A DNA stretch of 64,000 bases from Paenibacillus humicola (GTDB lineage: Bacteria; Bacillota; Bacilli; Paenibacillales; Paenibacillaceae): contig NZ_JAQGPL010000001.1 of the NCBI RefSeq assembly GCF_028826105.1, positions 4,056,501 to 4,120,500 of the forward strand, read 5' to 3'. The position numbers and the translations under genes are program-made. Positions 55,603 through 64,000 of the stretch are shown here, one piece after another (the first letter of the stretch is position 1; each line of letters starts with the position of its first letter). Below the pieces are notes generated by a model. It ran no database searches, was not told the DNA's origin, and saw only the letters and a list, made by a program, of their open reading frames with translations.

Positions 55603-56823
55603 ATGAAAACAACCGCATCCGGCGTTTCCGCCCCGGCCGCCGACCAAACGGGCGCCGGGCCGGCGACCGCTCCATCCGCCGGAGCCGCGAAAGAAACGAA
55701 TTTGCTGCGCGCCTTCAGCTTCTCCATCTACGCCACGCAGGCGCTGGTCGTCTCGTATATTCCGCTCTATTTTCTCGACCGCGGCTTCAGCGCCGCTCAA
55801 ATCGGCATTTTATATTCGACCGGCCCGTTCATCTCCGTCTTCGCCAACCTCATTACGGGAACGGCGAGCGACAAATACCGGACGATCAAAAAGCTGCTTA
55901 CCGTCCTCCTGCTCGGGCAGCTCGTCATGATTTCGCTCCTCTTTACAACCAATTCGTTTATCCTTGTCGGGCTGATCATGCTGGCCTTCTATTTCTGCCA
56001 GACGCCGATGAACCCGCTGAGCGACAGCCTGATTCTGCTCTCCAGCCAATATACGGGCAGGCCGTATGCGCTGGTGCGCATCTTCGGTTCGCTCGGCTCC
56101 GCCGTCTGCGCGTACGCCTTCGGCCTGCTGCTGAAGCAAACCGGAACGTCCGCAGCGCCTTTTGTCGGGATGGCGATGATTGCGGTGTCGATCGGCTTTT
56201 CGTTTCTGCTGAAGGATTATCAGGGCGCGCTTAAAAAAATGGACTTTTCCGGCTTTCTCAAGCTGCTCCGCAAACCGGACACCGCTCTCTTCTTCCTGCT
56301 CGTGCTCGTCATCTCGATCGCGCACCGGATGTACGAGGGCTTCCTCGCCGTCACGCTCCGGCAAATGGGCGCCAGCGATTCGCTCGTCGGGCTGGCGTCG
56401 ATGATTTCGGGATTCAGCGAGATTCCGGTACTGTTCCTGCTCGGCAAATACGGGCACAAGTTCAAGGAGCTTCCGCTGCTTGCGATCGCCAGCCTGATGT
56501 ATGCCGTCCGTTTTTTCCTGATCGGCAAAATCACGTCACCCGTATGGGTGCTTCCGCTCCAGGCGATGCACAGCGTTTCGTTCGGCATCTATTTCGCCAC
56601 CGCCGTCCGCTATTTGTCGGGCATCATTCCGGACGAGTACCGCTCGTCCGGCCAGGCCGTGTACGCCGTCATCTGGAGCGGCTTCGCGGGCATCATCAGC
56701 GGCACGGTCGGCGGCGCGATCTACGACCATTACGGCAAAGGCGCTTTTTTCCACATGGCCGCGGGTCTGGCGCTGGCCGCCTGCGCCGGTTTTCTGGGCA
56801 AGCATTTTCTGAGGAGAAAATAA
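55603..56823 (+). CDS. MFS transporter (LacY/NupG-like)
   Basis: Major-facilitator protein of 406 residues with about 12 membrane segments, preceded by a low-complexity Ala/Pro/Gly tail of about 30 residues. The loop 2-3 region reads ASDKYRTIKK. The start is ATG 55603 (GGAG 10 nt upstream); TTG 55597 is possible. Substrate, perhaps a sugar or nucleoside, is not readable. Confidence 0.9.
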   Translation: MKTTASGVSAPAADQTGAGPATAPSAGAAKETNLLRAFSFSIYATQALVVSYIPLYFLDRGFSAAQIGILYSTGPFISVFANLITGTASDKYRTIKKLLTVLLLGQLVMISLLFTTNSFILVGLIMLAFYFCQTPMNPLSDSLILLSSQYTGRPYALVRIFGSLGSAVCAYAFGLLLKQTGTSAAPFVGMAMIAVSIGFSFLLKDYQGALKKMDFSGFLKLLRKPDTALFFLLVLVISIAHRMYEGFLAVTLRQMGASDSLVGLASMISGFSEIPVLFLLGKYGHKFKELPLLAIASLMYAVRFFLIGKITSPVWVLPLQAMHSVSFGIYFATAVRYLSGIIPDEYRSSGQAVYAVIWSGFAGIISGTVGGAIYDHYGKGAFFHMAAGLALAACAGFLGKHFLRRK

Positions 56824-56893
56824 GCCTCGACCGCTTCGCCGGTTGCAATGCTTGGCCTTTTCACTATAATGGGGAAGGGAGTGATTGCAGAAC

Positions 56894-57541
56894 ATGGAAT
56901 ACGTTTCGGTCAAACAGCTCATTCACGAGCGCCGCAGTGTCCGTAAATTTTCGGACGAGCCGGTTACACACGATCAAATCCGCGAGCTGATCGACTGCGC
57001 GCGGTATGCCCCGAGCGATACGAACTCGCAGACGTGGGCGTTCGTCGTCGTCACGAATAAGGAAAAAATTAAAGCGATCGAGGAGCTGACCTGGGCGCAG
57101 CTGCACGCGCGCGCCGAAGCGGCGGAAGCGAAGGGCCTCTCGCGGGAAGCCAGGCTGCTGATCAAATCGTTCGGCCCGTACGCCACCGCCTTCACCGGCG
57201 CTCCGGCGCTGATTGTATGTCTCGCGACGCCGTACGCTTCGAAATTCCGCGAACGGATCTTCGATCCGATCGGCCTGGTAACGGATGACGTCTGGCGCGA
57301 GGAAGGCATCAAGAGCAGCTGCCTCGCTTCGCAAAATTTGATGCTGGCCGCTCACGCGATGGGGCTCGCGACCTGTCCGATGACCGGTCCGGTGCTGCTG
57401 GCCGAACGCCAGCTGAAGGAATACCTCGGCATCGAGGCCCATCTCGACGTCAACATGGTCATCGCGCTCGGCCATCCCGCCGAAACGCCCGGCAAGCTGC
57501 CGCGCAAGGAAATCGACGACATTTTGACGATTGTGGACTGA
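56894..57541 (+). CDS. nitroreductase-family flavoenzyme
   Basis: FMN-dependent NAD(P)H oxidoreductase of 215 residues. The FMN site shows RRSVRKFSDEPV, PSDTNSQTWAFVVV and HAMGLATCPM. ATG 56894 is 12 nt after GGGAG; TTG 56885 is an alternative. Transcribed alone with its own terminator. Physiological substrate unknown. Confidence 0.9.
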   Translation: MEYVSVKQLIHERRSVRKFSDEPVTHDQIRELIDCARYAPSDTNSQTWAFVVVTNKEKIKAIEELTWAQLHARAEAAEAKGLSREARLLIKSFGPYATAFTGAPALIVCLATPYASKFRERIFDPIGLVTDDVWREEGIKSSCLASQNLMLAAHAMGLATCPMTGPVLLAERQLKEYLGIEAHLDVNMVIALGHPAETPGKLPRKEIDDILTIVD

Positions 57542-57561
57542 TGTTATCCTTAAGCCGAAAG

Positions 57562-57597
57562 AACCCCGCCCGCGCAAAAGCGGTTCGGGGTTTTTTT
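57562..57597 (+). terminator. terminator after the nitroreductase gene
   Basis: Stem AACCCCG/CGGGGTT plus CCGC/GCGG, followed by seven T. Confidence 0.93.
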
Positions 57598-57610
57598 GTT
57601 AAAAAGCCTT

Positions 57611-58348
57611 TTAATCGTGATCGCTGTCGCCTTCAAGCTCGAAATTGACATACACGTCCTGCACATCGTCGTTGTCTTCGAAAGCGTCCATCATTTTCAT
57701 CAGCTTCTCGGCGTTTTCGCCTTCAGCTTTCACCATGGTTTGCGGCAGCCAGCGGACACCGGCCTCGGTGAAGCCGTAGCCTTCGTTCTCGAGCGCCGTC
57801 TTTACCTGCTCGAATTCGTGCGGATGCGTTAAAATTTCGAAGCTGTCCTCATTGACAATGACGTCTTCGGCCCCCGCTTCGAGCGCCTGCATCATGACCG
57901 TATCCTCGTCAGCGCCGAAATCTTCCCGGTTGATCACGAGCAGCCCTTTATGGTCGAACATATACGAGACGCAGCCGCTCTCCCCCATATTGCCGCCGCG
58001 TTTGTTAAAGACCGCGCGGACATCGGCGGCGGTGCGGTTGCGATTGTCCGTCAGGCAGCGGACCATAATCGCAACCCCTCCCGGACCGTAGCCTTCGTAC
58101 ATAATTTCCGCATACTCGACGTTATCGGAGTTCCCCGTCGCGCGCTTGATGGCGCGCTCGATATTTTCCGTCGGCATCTGCTCCGCTCGGGCGGCGGCGA
58201 TGGCGTTTTTCAGCCCGAAATTCGATTCCGGACTCGGTCCGCCGCTGCGGGCTTGGACATAAATTTCCCGCGCGAGCTTGACGAATTTATTATTTTTAGC
58301 CTGGTCGGCCTTGCCTTTGCGATCCTTGAACAGCTTGAATTTCGGCAT
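57611..58348 (-). CDS. yebC: YebC/PmpR-family regulator or translation factor
   Basis: Cytoplasmic protein of 245 residues of the YebC/TACO1 family, which helps ribosomes at proline stretches and was also described as a transcription regulator. Family blocks are FVKLAREIYVQAR, NRTAADVRAVFNKRGGNMG and VSYMFDHKG. The usual N-terminal AGHSKW motif is missing: this one begins PKFKLFKDRKGK, so it is a variant. ATG 58348 lies 9 nt after AGGGGGAG; TTG 58354 is too close. Confidence 0.92.
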   Translation of the reverse strand: MPKFKLFKDRKGKADQAKNNKFVKLAREIYVQARSGGPSPESNFGLKNAIAAARAEQMPTENIERAIKRATGNSDNVEYAEIMYEGYGPGGVAIMVRCLTDNRNRTAADVRAVFNKRGGNMGESGCVSYMFDHKGLLVINREDFGADEDTVMMQALEAGAEDVIVNEDSFEILTHPHEFEQVKTALENEGYGFTEAGVRWLPQTMVKAEGENAEKLMKMMDAFEDNDDVQDVYVNFELEGDSDHD

Positions 58349-58455
58349 TTCCAATCGCTCCCCCTGAGGTTTCGTTACCTGCTTGCACCCCTCAGTTTAT
58401 CACCTTGCCCGTACTTCGGTCAAAGGCTGCGCGGCGCGTTTGTCCGTCCGGACAC

Positions 58456-58486
58456 AAGAAAACCCGGCAATCGAAATTGCCGGGTT
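58456..58486 (-). terminator. terminator after the cold-shock gene
   Basis: Perfect 11-bp stem AACCCGGCAAT with its complement, TTCG loop, then TTC TTG on the minus strand. Confidence 0.9.
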
Positions 58487-58539
58487 AATCGCTCTCTGGA
58501 CACTGCATTATAAGAAGTTTCCGGTCGGAAACAGCAATC

Positions 58540-58737
58540 TTACAATTTCGTGACGTTAGCCGCTTGCGGTCCGCGGTTGCCTTGCGTAATGTCGAATTCG
58601 ACCGTTTGGCCTTCCTCCAGCGTTTTGAAGCCATCGCCTTGGATTGCCGAGTAGTGAACGAAGACGTCCTCGCCATTCTCTACCTGGATGAATCCGTACC
58701 CTTTCTCTGCGTTAAACCATTTTACTGTTCCTTTCAA
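58540..58737 (-). CDS. cold-shock domain protein (CspA/CspB type)
   Basis: RNA and single-stranded DNA chaperone of 65 residues, one cold-shock domain. RNP1 is KGYGFI and RNP2 is VFVHYS. The start is TTG at 58737, 8 nt after AGGAGG. The leader contains a CGCCGT/ACGGCG hairpin (58761-58774) that may control translation. Confidence 0.96.
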   Translation of the reverse strand: MKGTVKWFNAEKGYGFIQVENGEDVFVHYSAIQGDGFKTLEEGQTVEFDITQGNRGPQAANVTKL

Positions 58738-58784
58738 TTGAACAACCTCCTAAAATAAACCGCCGTTTACGGCGAGTAATTCCT

Positions 58785-58813
58785 ATTATAAACGGTAAGC
58801 GGCGACATTGCAA
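58785..58813 (-). promoter_or_regulatory. SigA promoter of the cold-shock gene
   Basis: Minus strand TTGCAA, 17 bp, TATAAT, directly after the stop codon of the methyltransferase gene. The leader is about 40 nt. Confidence 0.75.
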
Positions 58814-59530
58814 TTAAAGCTTAGGGCGGCTTGGACGCCGGATCAGCAGCCCGTATTCAGATTTCGGGATGAAGGGAAGCCGGGTGCGGAACAGCTCCGG
58901 CCGCCCGCCTGCCGCCTCAATCGCCGCCAGCAAATCGTCCAGGCGGGAATAGCGCTCGAACCGCAGCGACATAACGGGATAAATCCGGATGACGCCTCCC
59001 GGCCTGCACACGCGCATCATCTCCTGTACCGACCGGAGATGGAAGCCGTAATCGAACTGATCCCCGTACAGAAACAAAAAGTGGCTGCACAGCACAAGCG
59101 AGAACCGGTCCCCTTCATACGGCAGGTCCGGGAGGCTGCCCGCCGTATAACGGGAGCGGCCTTGTCCGGAGCCGAAATGGTCTGCAAATCGCTGCAGCGA
59201 CTGCCGCCGCATTGCGGCATGCCGCTCCAGACTGCCGTAATACGTCCAGTCGTACTGCCGATAAAGCTTTGCCAGCTTTGCTGTAGAGACGCCGATTTCT
59301 TCGCCCGCTTCCCGGACGAGCTTCTCCGGCTCTCCGGAATACCGCGGATCGACCGCTGTAGCCTGCAGCCCTCTGGCCGCCGCATCCGCCGTAAACGACG
59401 ACCCGCCTGCGGCGATGTCGACGATTTCCCCTGCCGCAAGCTCCTCTTCGCTCAAGTCGAACATGCGCACATACTCCTCGAAACTGCGGCACGTGACCGC
59501 TACGCCTTCCTGTTCATACCTTTTCATCAT
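58814..59530 (-). CDS. class I SAM-dependent methyltransferase
   Basis: Predicted methyltransferase of 238 residues. The SAM loop reads VDIAAGGSSFT, with AVDPRYSG after it and LVLCSHFLFLY as the post-motif strand. The start at 59530 follows GGAGG by 9 nt. Target molecule unknown. Ends against the cold-shock promoter. Confidence 0.85.
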   Translation of the reverse strand: MMKRYEQEGVAVTCRSFEEYVRMFDLSEEELAAGEIVDIAAGGSSFTADAAARGLQATAVDPRYSGEPEKLVREAGEEIGVSTAKLAKLYRQYDWTYYGSLERHAAMRRQSLQRFADHFGSGQGRSRYTAGSLPDLPYEGDRFSLVLCSHFLFLYGDQFDYGFHLRSVQEMMRVCRPGGVIRIYPVMSLRFERYSRLDDLLAAIEAAGGRPELFRTRLPFIPKSEYGLLIRRPSRPKL

Positions 59531-59703
59531 GTCCGCTTTCCTCCGCTCTGCTCTTCTTTCTCTTCTCATCTCGGCTCGTCATCCGTCCGGCAATCGGTAA
59601 AGCCGGATACGGTTGGCATATTCTAGCACACGTTTCATTTGATTTCTACCCCTGAATATCGCTATGATGAAAAGATACGACGATCGAATGGAGAGGGTAC
59701 CGT

Positions 59704-59937
59704 ATGATCAAAAAGGTGCAAATTTACAAAACGGACAAATATAACATGCTGACCGTCGAGGTTCAGGGCAAAACGCTTGTCGTACGTGAAATTTCCGATC
59801 AATGGGGCGAGGAATGCCACACGTTCATCAGCCGCCCGGAAATGATGAACTGGGCGGAGAAGCGTTTTCGTCCCGAGGATTTCGCCGGCCGGGAAGCGGA
59901 GTTCGAGGCGATTATGGCGGGGTTCCGCAGCGTTTGA
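59704..59937 (+). CDS. small hypothetical protein, 77 residues
   Basis: Soluble mixed alpha/beta protein without known motif; GGAGAGGG lies 7 nt before the ATG. A central Trp-Gly-Glu-Glu-Cys stretch and a C-terminal helix are the only features. Function unknown. Confidence 0.75.
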   Translation: MIKKVQIYKTDKYNMLTVEVQGKTLVVREISDQWGEECHTFISRPEMMNWAEKRFRPEDFAGREAEFEAIMAGFRSV

Positions 59938-60052
59938 CGCCGTGTCCGGATGCGGGCCGGACCGCATGGCCGGCTTGCAGGAAAAATCATCCGAACATCG
60001 AACATATCCTATACGGGACGTGCATAGGTTTGCGAAAGGGAGACGCGCACAT

Positions 60053-60232
60053 TTGAATACGACCGCAACGATCATTTTTATTATCGCGGCTTTCACGCTC
60101 GGGGCCGTCGTGATCATGCAGCGAAACCAAATTCCGGACCGGCTGCGCAGGAGCGTCGCCGTCGCGGCGATCGTCATGATCGCGCTCGCTTTTTTCCTGA
60201 TTGTTTACAGTTTGGCAAGTATGGGGTCATAA
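60053..60232 (+). CDS. small membrane protein, 59 residues (TTG start)
   Basis: Two membrane segments (about 6-24 and 36-56) joined by a basic loop. TTG 60053 lies 10 nt after AAAGGGAG; no ATG in frame is supported. It lies between a small hypothetical gene and pepF. Function unknown. Confidence 0.68.
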   Translation: MNTTATIIFIIAAFTLGAVVIMQRNQIPDRLRRSVAVAAIVMIALAFFLIVYSLASMGS

Positions 60233-60409
60233 GGGCGCCGCTTAACGGCTACACTAGGGGCAAACCTTGCATGGGAGCGTGAATCCGCCTTGAAATGGCT
60301 GCCGATCCTGTTGTCCCTGTCCCTGCTGTCTGGCCCGACCGCAGCCGCGGACCCGCCGGCGCAAGACGCCGCGGCATCGTCCACTCTACATGAACCGAGG
60401 AGGATTCCG

Positions 60410-62200
60410 ATGAACCACGTACCGAAACGAACCGAAACCGCGCCAGAGACCCGCTGGAAGCTCGAAGACCTGTTCGCCGATCAGGCGGCATGGGACAAGG
60501 AGTACCAGGAAGCGAAGGAACAAATGAAGCAGGCTGCCGCTTTCCAGGGCAAGCTGGCCGATCCGAAACAGCTGAAGGCGTGCTTCGAGCTGGAGGACGA
60601 GCTGTCGCTTCATGTGGAACGGCTTTACGTGTACGCGAATTTGAAGCACCACGAGGATACGGCGGAGCCGGCCTATCAGGCGCTGTCGGACAAATCGAAG
60701 AAGCTCAGCGTCGAAACGGGCGAAGCGCTCTCCTTCATTACGCCCGAGGTGCTCAGCCTGTCGGACGCCGAGCTGGAATCGTTTATTACCAATCCCGATT
60801 TGGCCCAATACCGCCATACGCTGGAGGAAATGCGCCGCCAGAAAACGCACATTTTGTCCAAAGCCGAGGAAGCGCTGCTTGCGCAGGTCGGCAACGTCAG
60901 CCAGGCGCCCGGCACGATTTTCAGCATCCTGAACAACGCCGACCTGAAATTCCCTAAAGTAAAGGACGAGAACGGCGAGGAAGTGGAACTGACTCACGGC
61001 CGTTATATCCAGTTCCTCGAAAGCGGCAACCGCGAGGTTCGCGAAGCTGCGTTCAAGGCGATGTACGAAACGTACGGCCGGCTGAAAAACACGCTTGCTT
61101 CGACGCTGAATGCGAACGTGACGAAAAACATTTTTTACGCCCGCGCTCGCAAATATCCTTCTGCTCTGGAGATGTCGCTGTACGGCGACAACATTCCGAA
61201 GAGCGTCTACACGAATCTGATCGATACGGTACATAAACATCTGCCGCTCATGTATCGTTACATGGAGCTGCGCAAAAAGCTGCTCAAGGTCGACGAGCTC
61301 CATATGTACGACCTGTTCGCGCCGCTGGTCGACGAATTCAAGATGGACATCACCTACGACGAGGCGAAATCAACGGTCAAGGAAAGCTTGAAGCCGCTCG
61401 GCGGCGACTACTTGAACGTGCTGCAGCAGGGCTTCGAGAACGGCTGGATCGACGTCTACGAGAACGAAGGCAAGCGCAGCGGCGCATACAGCTGGGGCGC
61501 ATACGGCACACATCCGTACGTGCTGCTCAACCATAAGGACAATCTGAACAGCATGTTTACGCTCACGCACGAAATGGGCCACGCGCTGCATTCGTATTAT
61601 TCGGATACAAACCAGGATTACCGCGACGCACAGTATACGATTTTCCTGGCGGAGGTCGCGTCGACGCTCAACGAGGCGCTGCTGATGGATTATCTGCTTA
61701 AGAAATCGACCGATCCGAAGGAAAAAATGTACCTGCTCACCTATTACGCCGACCAGTTCCGGACGACGGTGTTCCGCCAGACGATGTTCGCCGAATTCGA
61801 GAAAATCATTCACGAGAAAAGCGAGCAGGGCGATTCGCTTACGCCGCAGGAGCTGTCGAAGATTTATTACGACCTGAACGTCAAATATTACGGGCCGGGC
61901 ATGGTTGTCGACAAAGACATCGAAATGGAGTGGGCGCGCATCCCCCATTTCTATACGAGCTTCTACGTCTACAAATACGCGACGGGATTCTCGGCGGCAA
62001 CGAGTTTTTCGAAGCAGATTCTCGACGAAGGCGCGCCGGCCGTCGAGCGTTATCTCGGCTTCCTGAAAAGCGGCGGCAGCGACTTCTCGATCAACATCCT
62101 GAAAAAAGCCGGCGTCGATATGTCGACACCGGAGCCGATCGAGCAGGCGATGAGCGTGTTCGAGGATTTGATCAGCCAGATGGAAGAACTGACCAAATAA
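60410..62200 (+). CDS. pepF: oligoendopeptidase F (M3 family)
   Basis: Zinc metallopeptidase that cleaves short peptides in the cytoplasm, 596 residues from ATG 60410, the usual length. The zinc site is LTHEMGHALHSYY with the third ligand Glu in FLAEVASTLNE. GAGGAGG lies 6 nt before this ATG. In frame upstream, from TTG 60290, 40 codons encode a hydrophobic, signal-peptide-like stretch (LPILLSLSLLSGPTAAA), so a longer secreted form is possible. Ends in a strong terminator. Confidence 0.94.
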   Translation: MNHVPKRTETAPETRWKLEDLFADQAAWDKEYQEAKEQMKQAAAFQGKLADPKQLKACFELEDELSLHVERLYVYANLKHHEDTAEPAYQALSDKSKKLSVETGEALSFITPEVLSLSDAELESFITNPDLAQYRHTLEEMRRQKTHILSKAEEALLAQVGNVSQAPGTIFSILNNADLKFPKVKDENGEEVELTHGRYIQFLESGNREVREAAFKAMYETYGRLKNTLASTLNANVTKNIFYARARKYPSALEMSLYGDNIPKSVYTNLIDTVHKHLPLMYRYMELRKKLLKVDELHMYDLFAPLVDEFKMDITYDEAKSTVKESLKPLGGDYLNVLQQGFENGWIDVYENEGKRSGAYSWGAYGTHPYVLLNHKDNLNSMFTLTHEMGHALHSYYSDTNQDYRDAQYTIFLAEVASTLNEALLMDYLLKKSTDPKEKMYLLTYYADQFRTTVFRQTMFAEFEKIIHEKSEQGDSLTPQELSKIYYDLNVKYYGPGMVVDKDIEMEWARIPHFYTSFYVYKYATGFSAATSFSKQILDEGAPAVERYLGFLKSGGSDFSINILKKAGVDMSTPEPIEQAMSVFEDLISQMEELTK

Positions 62201-62211
62201 CGATAGCCTGT

Positions 62212-62251
62212 AAAAAGGGCGTCTCTCCTGCGAGAGACGCCCTTTATTTGC
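62212..62251. terminator. terminator between pepF and the ABC ATPase gene
   Basis: Perfect 14-bp stem (62214-62227 with 62232-62245), 4-nt loop, A-run left and TTTATTT right. Confidence 0.93.
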
Positions 62252-62252
62252 T

Positions 62253-63128
62253 TTATTCCGGAGGGTACAGTACGATGCGGCCGTCCTCCATCTCGACCCG
62301 CACCTTGTTCTTTTCTTTGAACTGCTCCGCCTGCAAATAAGCGGCCGGAATTTGCAGCCGCCCCGCTTTGTCGATGACGGCATATTCGACGTGGCTCTCC
62401 TGCTCCGCCGCGGCCCCCTGCTCCAGTGCCGCCAGCTCGTCGGCATACGATTGGCGGCGGAGAATCTCCGAGGACGTCTTGCCGTCGCGGATCGCAACGA
62501 CGCGGTCGACCTTGCGGGCGAGCAGCGGATCGTGCGTTACGATGACGATCGTAATGCCCGTGCTGCGGTTCAGCTCGCGAAACAGGTCGAGGATCTGGTT
62601 CGACGTACGCGTGTCGAGCGAGCCGGTCGGCTCGTCGGCCAGCAGCAGCTTCGGCTCGTTCGACAGCGCGATCGCGATGGCGACCCGCTGCTGCTCGCCG
62701 CCGGACAGCTCGCTCAGGCGGTTCTTGATGCGGTGGCTGAGGCCGACCGCATCGAGCAGCTCAAGCGCGCGCAGCCGCTTGCGGCGCCCCTTCAGCAGAA
62801 TCGGCAGCTCGACGTTCTCGAGCGCGGTCAAGTACGGGATCAGGTTGCGCGCGTTGTTTTGCCAGACAAAGCCGACCGATTCGCGCTTATATTTCACGAG
62901 ATCGCGTTCCGTGAACTTCAGCAGGTCCTTTCCGTCGACGAGGAGCGTCCCGGCGGAAGGGCGGTCGAGGCCGCCCAGCATATTCAGCAGCGTCGATTTG
63001 CCGCTGCCGCTGTTGCCGATGATGGCCATCAGCTCGCCCGCTTCGACCTGCAGATCGAGCCCCTGCAGCGCTACGACCTCCAGATCGTCGGTTTTATAAA
63101 TTTTGACGAGTCCGTCGCAATAGATCAT
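62253..63128 (-). CDS. MacB/LolD-type ABC ATPase with AbrB-like C-terminal tail
   Basis: ATPase of 291 residues. Walker A is GNSGSGKST, signature LSGGEQQR, Walker B LLLADEPTGSLD, with the switch His in VTHDP. After residue 235 a linker leads to a C-terminal piece (VIDKAGRLQIPAAYL and a short strand ending VLYPPE) resembling an AbrB/SpoVT swapped-hairpin domain, unusual for this family. GGAGG lies inside the end of the permease gene, 3 bp upstream, so translation is coupled. It may also power the ATPase-less permease at 5378-8248. Confidence 0.93.
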   Translation of the reverse strand: MIYCDGLVKIYKTDDLEVVALQGLDLQVEAGELMAIIGNSGSGKSTLLNMLGGLDRPSAGTLLVDGKDLLKFTERDLVKYKRESVGFVWQNNARNLIPYLTALENVELPILLKGRRKRLRALELLDAVGLSHRIKNRLSELSGGEQQRVAIAIALSNEPKLLLADEPTGSLDTRTSNQILDLFRELNRSTGITIVIVTHDPLLARKVDRVVAIRDGKTSSEILRRQSYADELAALEQGAAAEQESHVEYAVIDKAGRLQIPAAYLQAEQFKEKNKVRVEMEDGRIVLYPPE

Positions 63129-63131
63129 CGC

Positions 63132-64000
63132 TTATTCCTCCCCGAGCTTGAGCGCCTGCGTAATTTTCATCCGGGAAATGCGGATGCCGAGTATCGACAG
63201 TCCGATCAGCAGCATAAAGCCGACGACGCCGTACAGCTGCGCGTAATCGCTGAGCTGGCGCACGATCTGAAACGGCGGCGACTGATCCGACGCGCTGAAC
63301 GAAAGCTGGAACAGCGGCACGAACAACTGGCTGACTCCATTGCCGATAAAGACGCCGATCAAAACGGCGGCGACGGAGGTGAGCAGCTGCTCGCTCAGCA
63401 GCATGCCGACGATTTGCAGAAACGATATGCCCATCGCGCGCAATATCCCGAACTGCAGCGTGCGGGAGGACAGCGTCAGCACCCAGAACAGCAGGAAGCC
63501 GAAAAAGCTGATCAGCATCGAGATAACGAAGCCGAGCGTCATGACGCCGTTGATCGCCAGGCGGAACGGATCGTTTTTGGACCGGACAAGCAGCTGTTTA
63601 GCGTCGACCAAATCCTGTACCGGGATGTTCTTCTTCTGCAAATCGTCGTACACGACCTGGCTGGATGCGCCGTCCTTCAGCTTGATCCACACCTCATACG
63701 GCTCGAGCGCGAGATGATTCTGGATATACGACAGGTTGCCGACGACGAGGTTCGGCTTTTTGGCTTTCGGGCCGGAATCGTCGTCTCCGGCGTCGGAAGA
63801 CGTATCGCCGTCGTCCGAGGCGCCAGCCGGCAGCGGGTTCCAGCCCGGCCAGTAATCGATAATGCCATACACGATGAAGCTGGCCTCGTCAAGCCCGCTC
63901 CAGCTGAGCGTCAGCGGATCGCCCGGCTTTACCTTGTACGCATCGGCAAGCGACCGGGAGATGAGCACCGCCTTCGGATCGGGCGCAATCAGGTTCAAAT
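63132..64000 (-). CDS. FtsX/MacB-type permease, N-terminus cut by window edge
   Basis: C-terminal 289 residues of a permease whose start lies beyond the right edge. It contains the second extracellular region, with an acidic Asp/Ser/Gly-rich insertion (about 45-65), and the terminal FtsX membrane block ending ALKLGEE. It is clearly paralogous to the C-terminal third of the permease at 5378-8248 (shared pieces SRSLAD, NPLPA, SKNDPFRLAINGVMTLGF). The ATPase gene follows 3 bp downstream. Confidence 0.92.
   Translation of the reverse strand, partial: LNLIAPDPKAVLISRSLADAYKVKPGDPLTLSWSGLDEASFIVYGIIDYWPGWNPLPAGASDDGDTSSDAGDDDSGPKAKKPNLVVGNLSYIQNHLALEPYEVWIKLKDGASSQVVYDDLQKKNIPVQDLVDAKQLLVRSKNDPFRLAINGVMTLGFVISMLISFFGFLLFWVLTLSSRTLQFGILRAMGISFLQIVGMLLSEQLLTSVAAVLIGVFIGNGVSQLFVPLFQLSFSASDQSPPFQIVRQLSDYAQLYGVVGFMLLIGLSILGIRISRMKITQALKLGEE

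Noticed and set aside
1..64000. CRISPR arrays, tRNA or rRNA genes, insertion sequences, prophage
   Set aside because: No regularly spaced repeats, cloverleaf-like sequences, transposases or phage genes were found on reading both strands.

Overview
The window reads as chromosome from a spore-forming, low-to-mid GC Firmicute close to Paenibacillus or Cohnella. The grounds are an intact sporulation sigma factor (SigK), YesM/YesN-type two-component pairs beside CUT1 sugar transporters, a YtpB-type sesquarterpene synthase, strong AGGAGG ribosome binding sites, frequent TTG and GTG starts, and dense rho-independent terminators. No rRNA, tRNA, insertion sequence, phage or CRISPR array was seen.

Left region (1-21 kb), almost all on the minus strand. 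A substrate-binding lipoprotein, a sensor kinase and an AraC-type response regulator form one run (5063 to 1, regulator cut by the edge). Next come an FtsX-type permease and its HlyD-type lipoprotein adaptor (5378-9353), with no ATPase. A carbohydrate module follows: YesM-type kinase and YesN-type regulator (17958-14652), binding lipoprotein, two CUT1 permeases and a beta-lactamase-fold serine hydrolase (14534-9552). A second paralogous hydrolase sits behind a LacI-type repressor (20709-18231). The LacI promoter carries twin AACCGGTT operators. The transporter promoter carries two direct repeats 21 bp apart, a likely target of the AraC-type regulator.

Middle region (21-47 kb), mostly housekeeping and accessory metabolism. 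It holds a DrrAB-like ABC exporter, a low-GC lipoprotein, sigK, a DesK/DesR-like two-component pair, an M42 aminopeptidase with a 2-hydroxyacid dehydrogenase, and a threonine aldolase. It also holds a DUF1349 protein, two metallo-beta-lactamase-fold hydrolases, a lone LytTR-domain protein under a perfect cre site, a 27-residue TTG-start protein, ilvD, a polysaccharide deacetylase and an AI-2E-type transporter. The rest are a CGNR regulator divergent from a VOC/PPOX-like pair, an AhpD-like protein, a class B penicillin-binding protein, a GltC-like LysR regulator, a rhomboid protease and thiol peroxidase.

Right region (47-64 kb). A rod-like RNA resembling 6S RNA, with its own promoter and terminator, lies between a YesL-like gene and a small DUF gene. 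After it come cshA, a YitT-family gene, an FMN reductase and a run of an unknown 104-residue gene, ytpB, pfkA and a DUF3906-like gene. Then come an MFS transporter, a nitroreductase, a YebC-family regulator, a cold-shock protein, a methyltransferase, two small genes and oligoendopeptidase F. The edge holds an ABC ATPase with an AbrB-like tail and an FtsX permease paralogous to the one at 5378-8248, cut by the right edge.

The most distinctive material is the YesMN/CUT1/serine-hydrolase locus with its visible operators, the 6S-like RNA, the pair of FtsX exporters that may share one ATPase, and the ytpB-pfkA gene run. Functions are read from motifs and family knowledge only; no database search was run.
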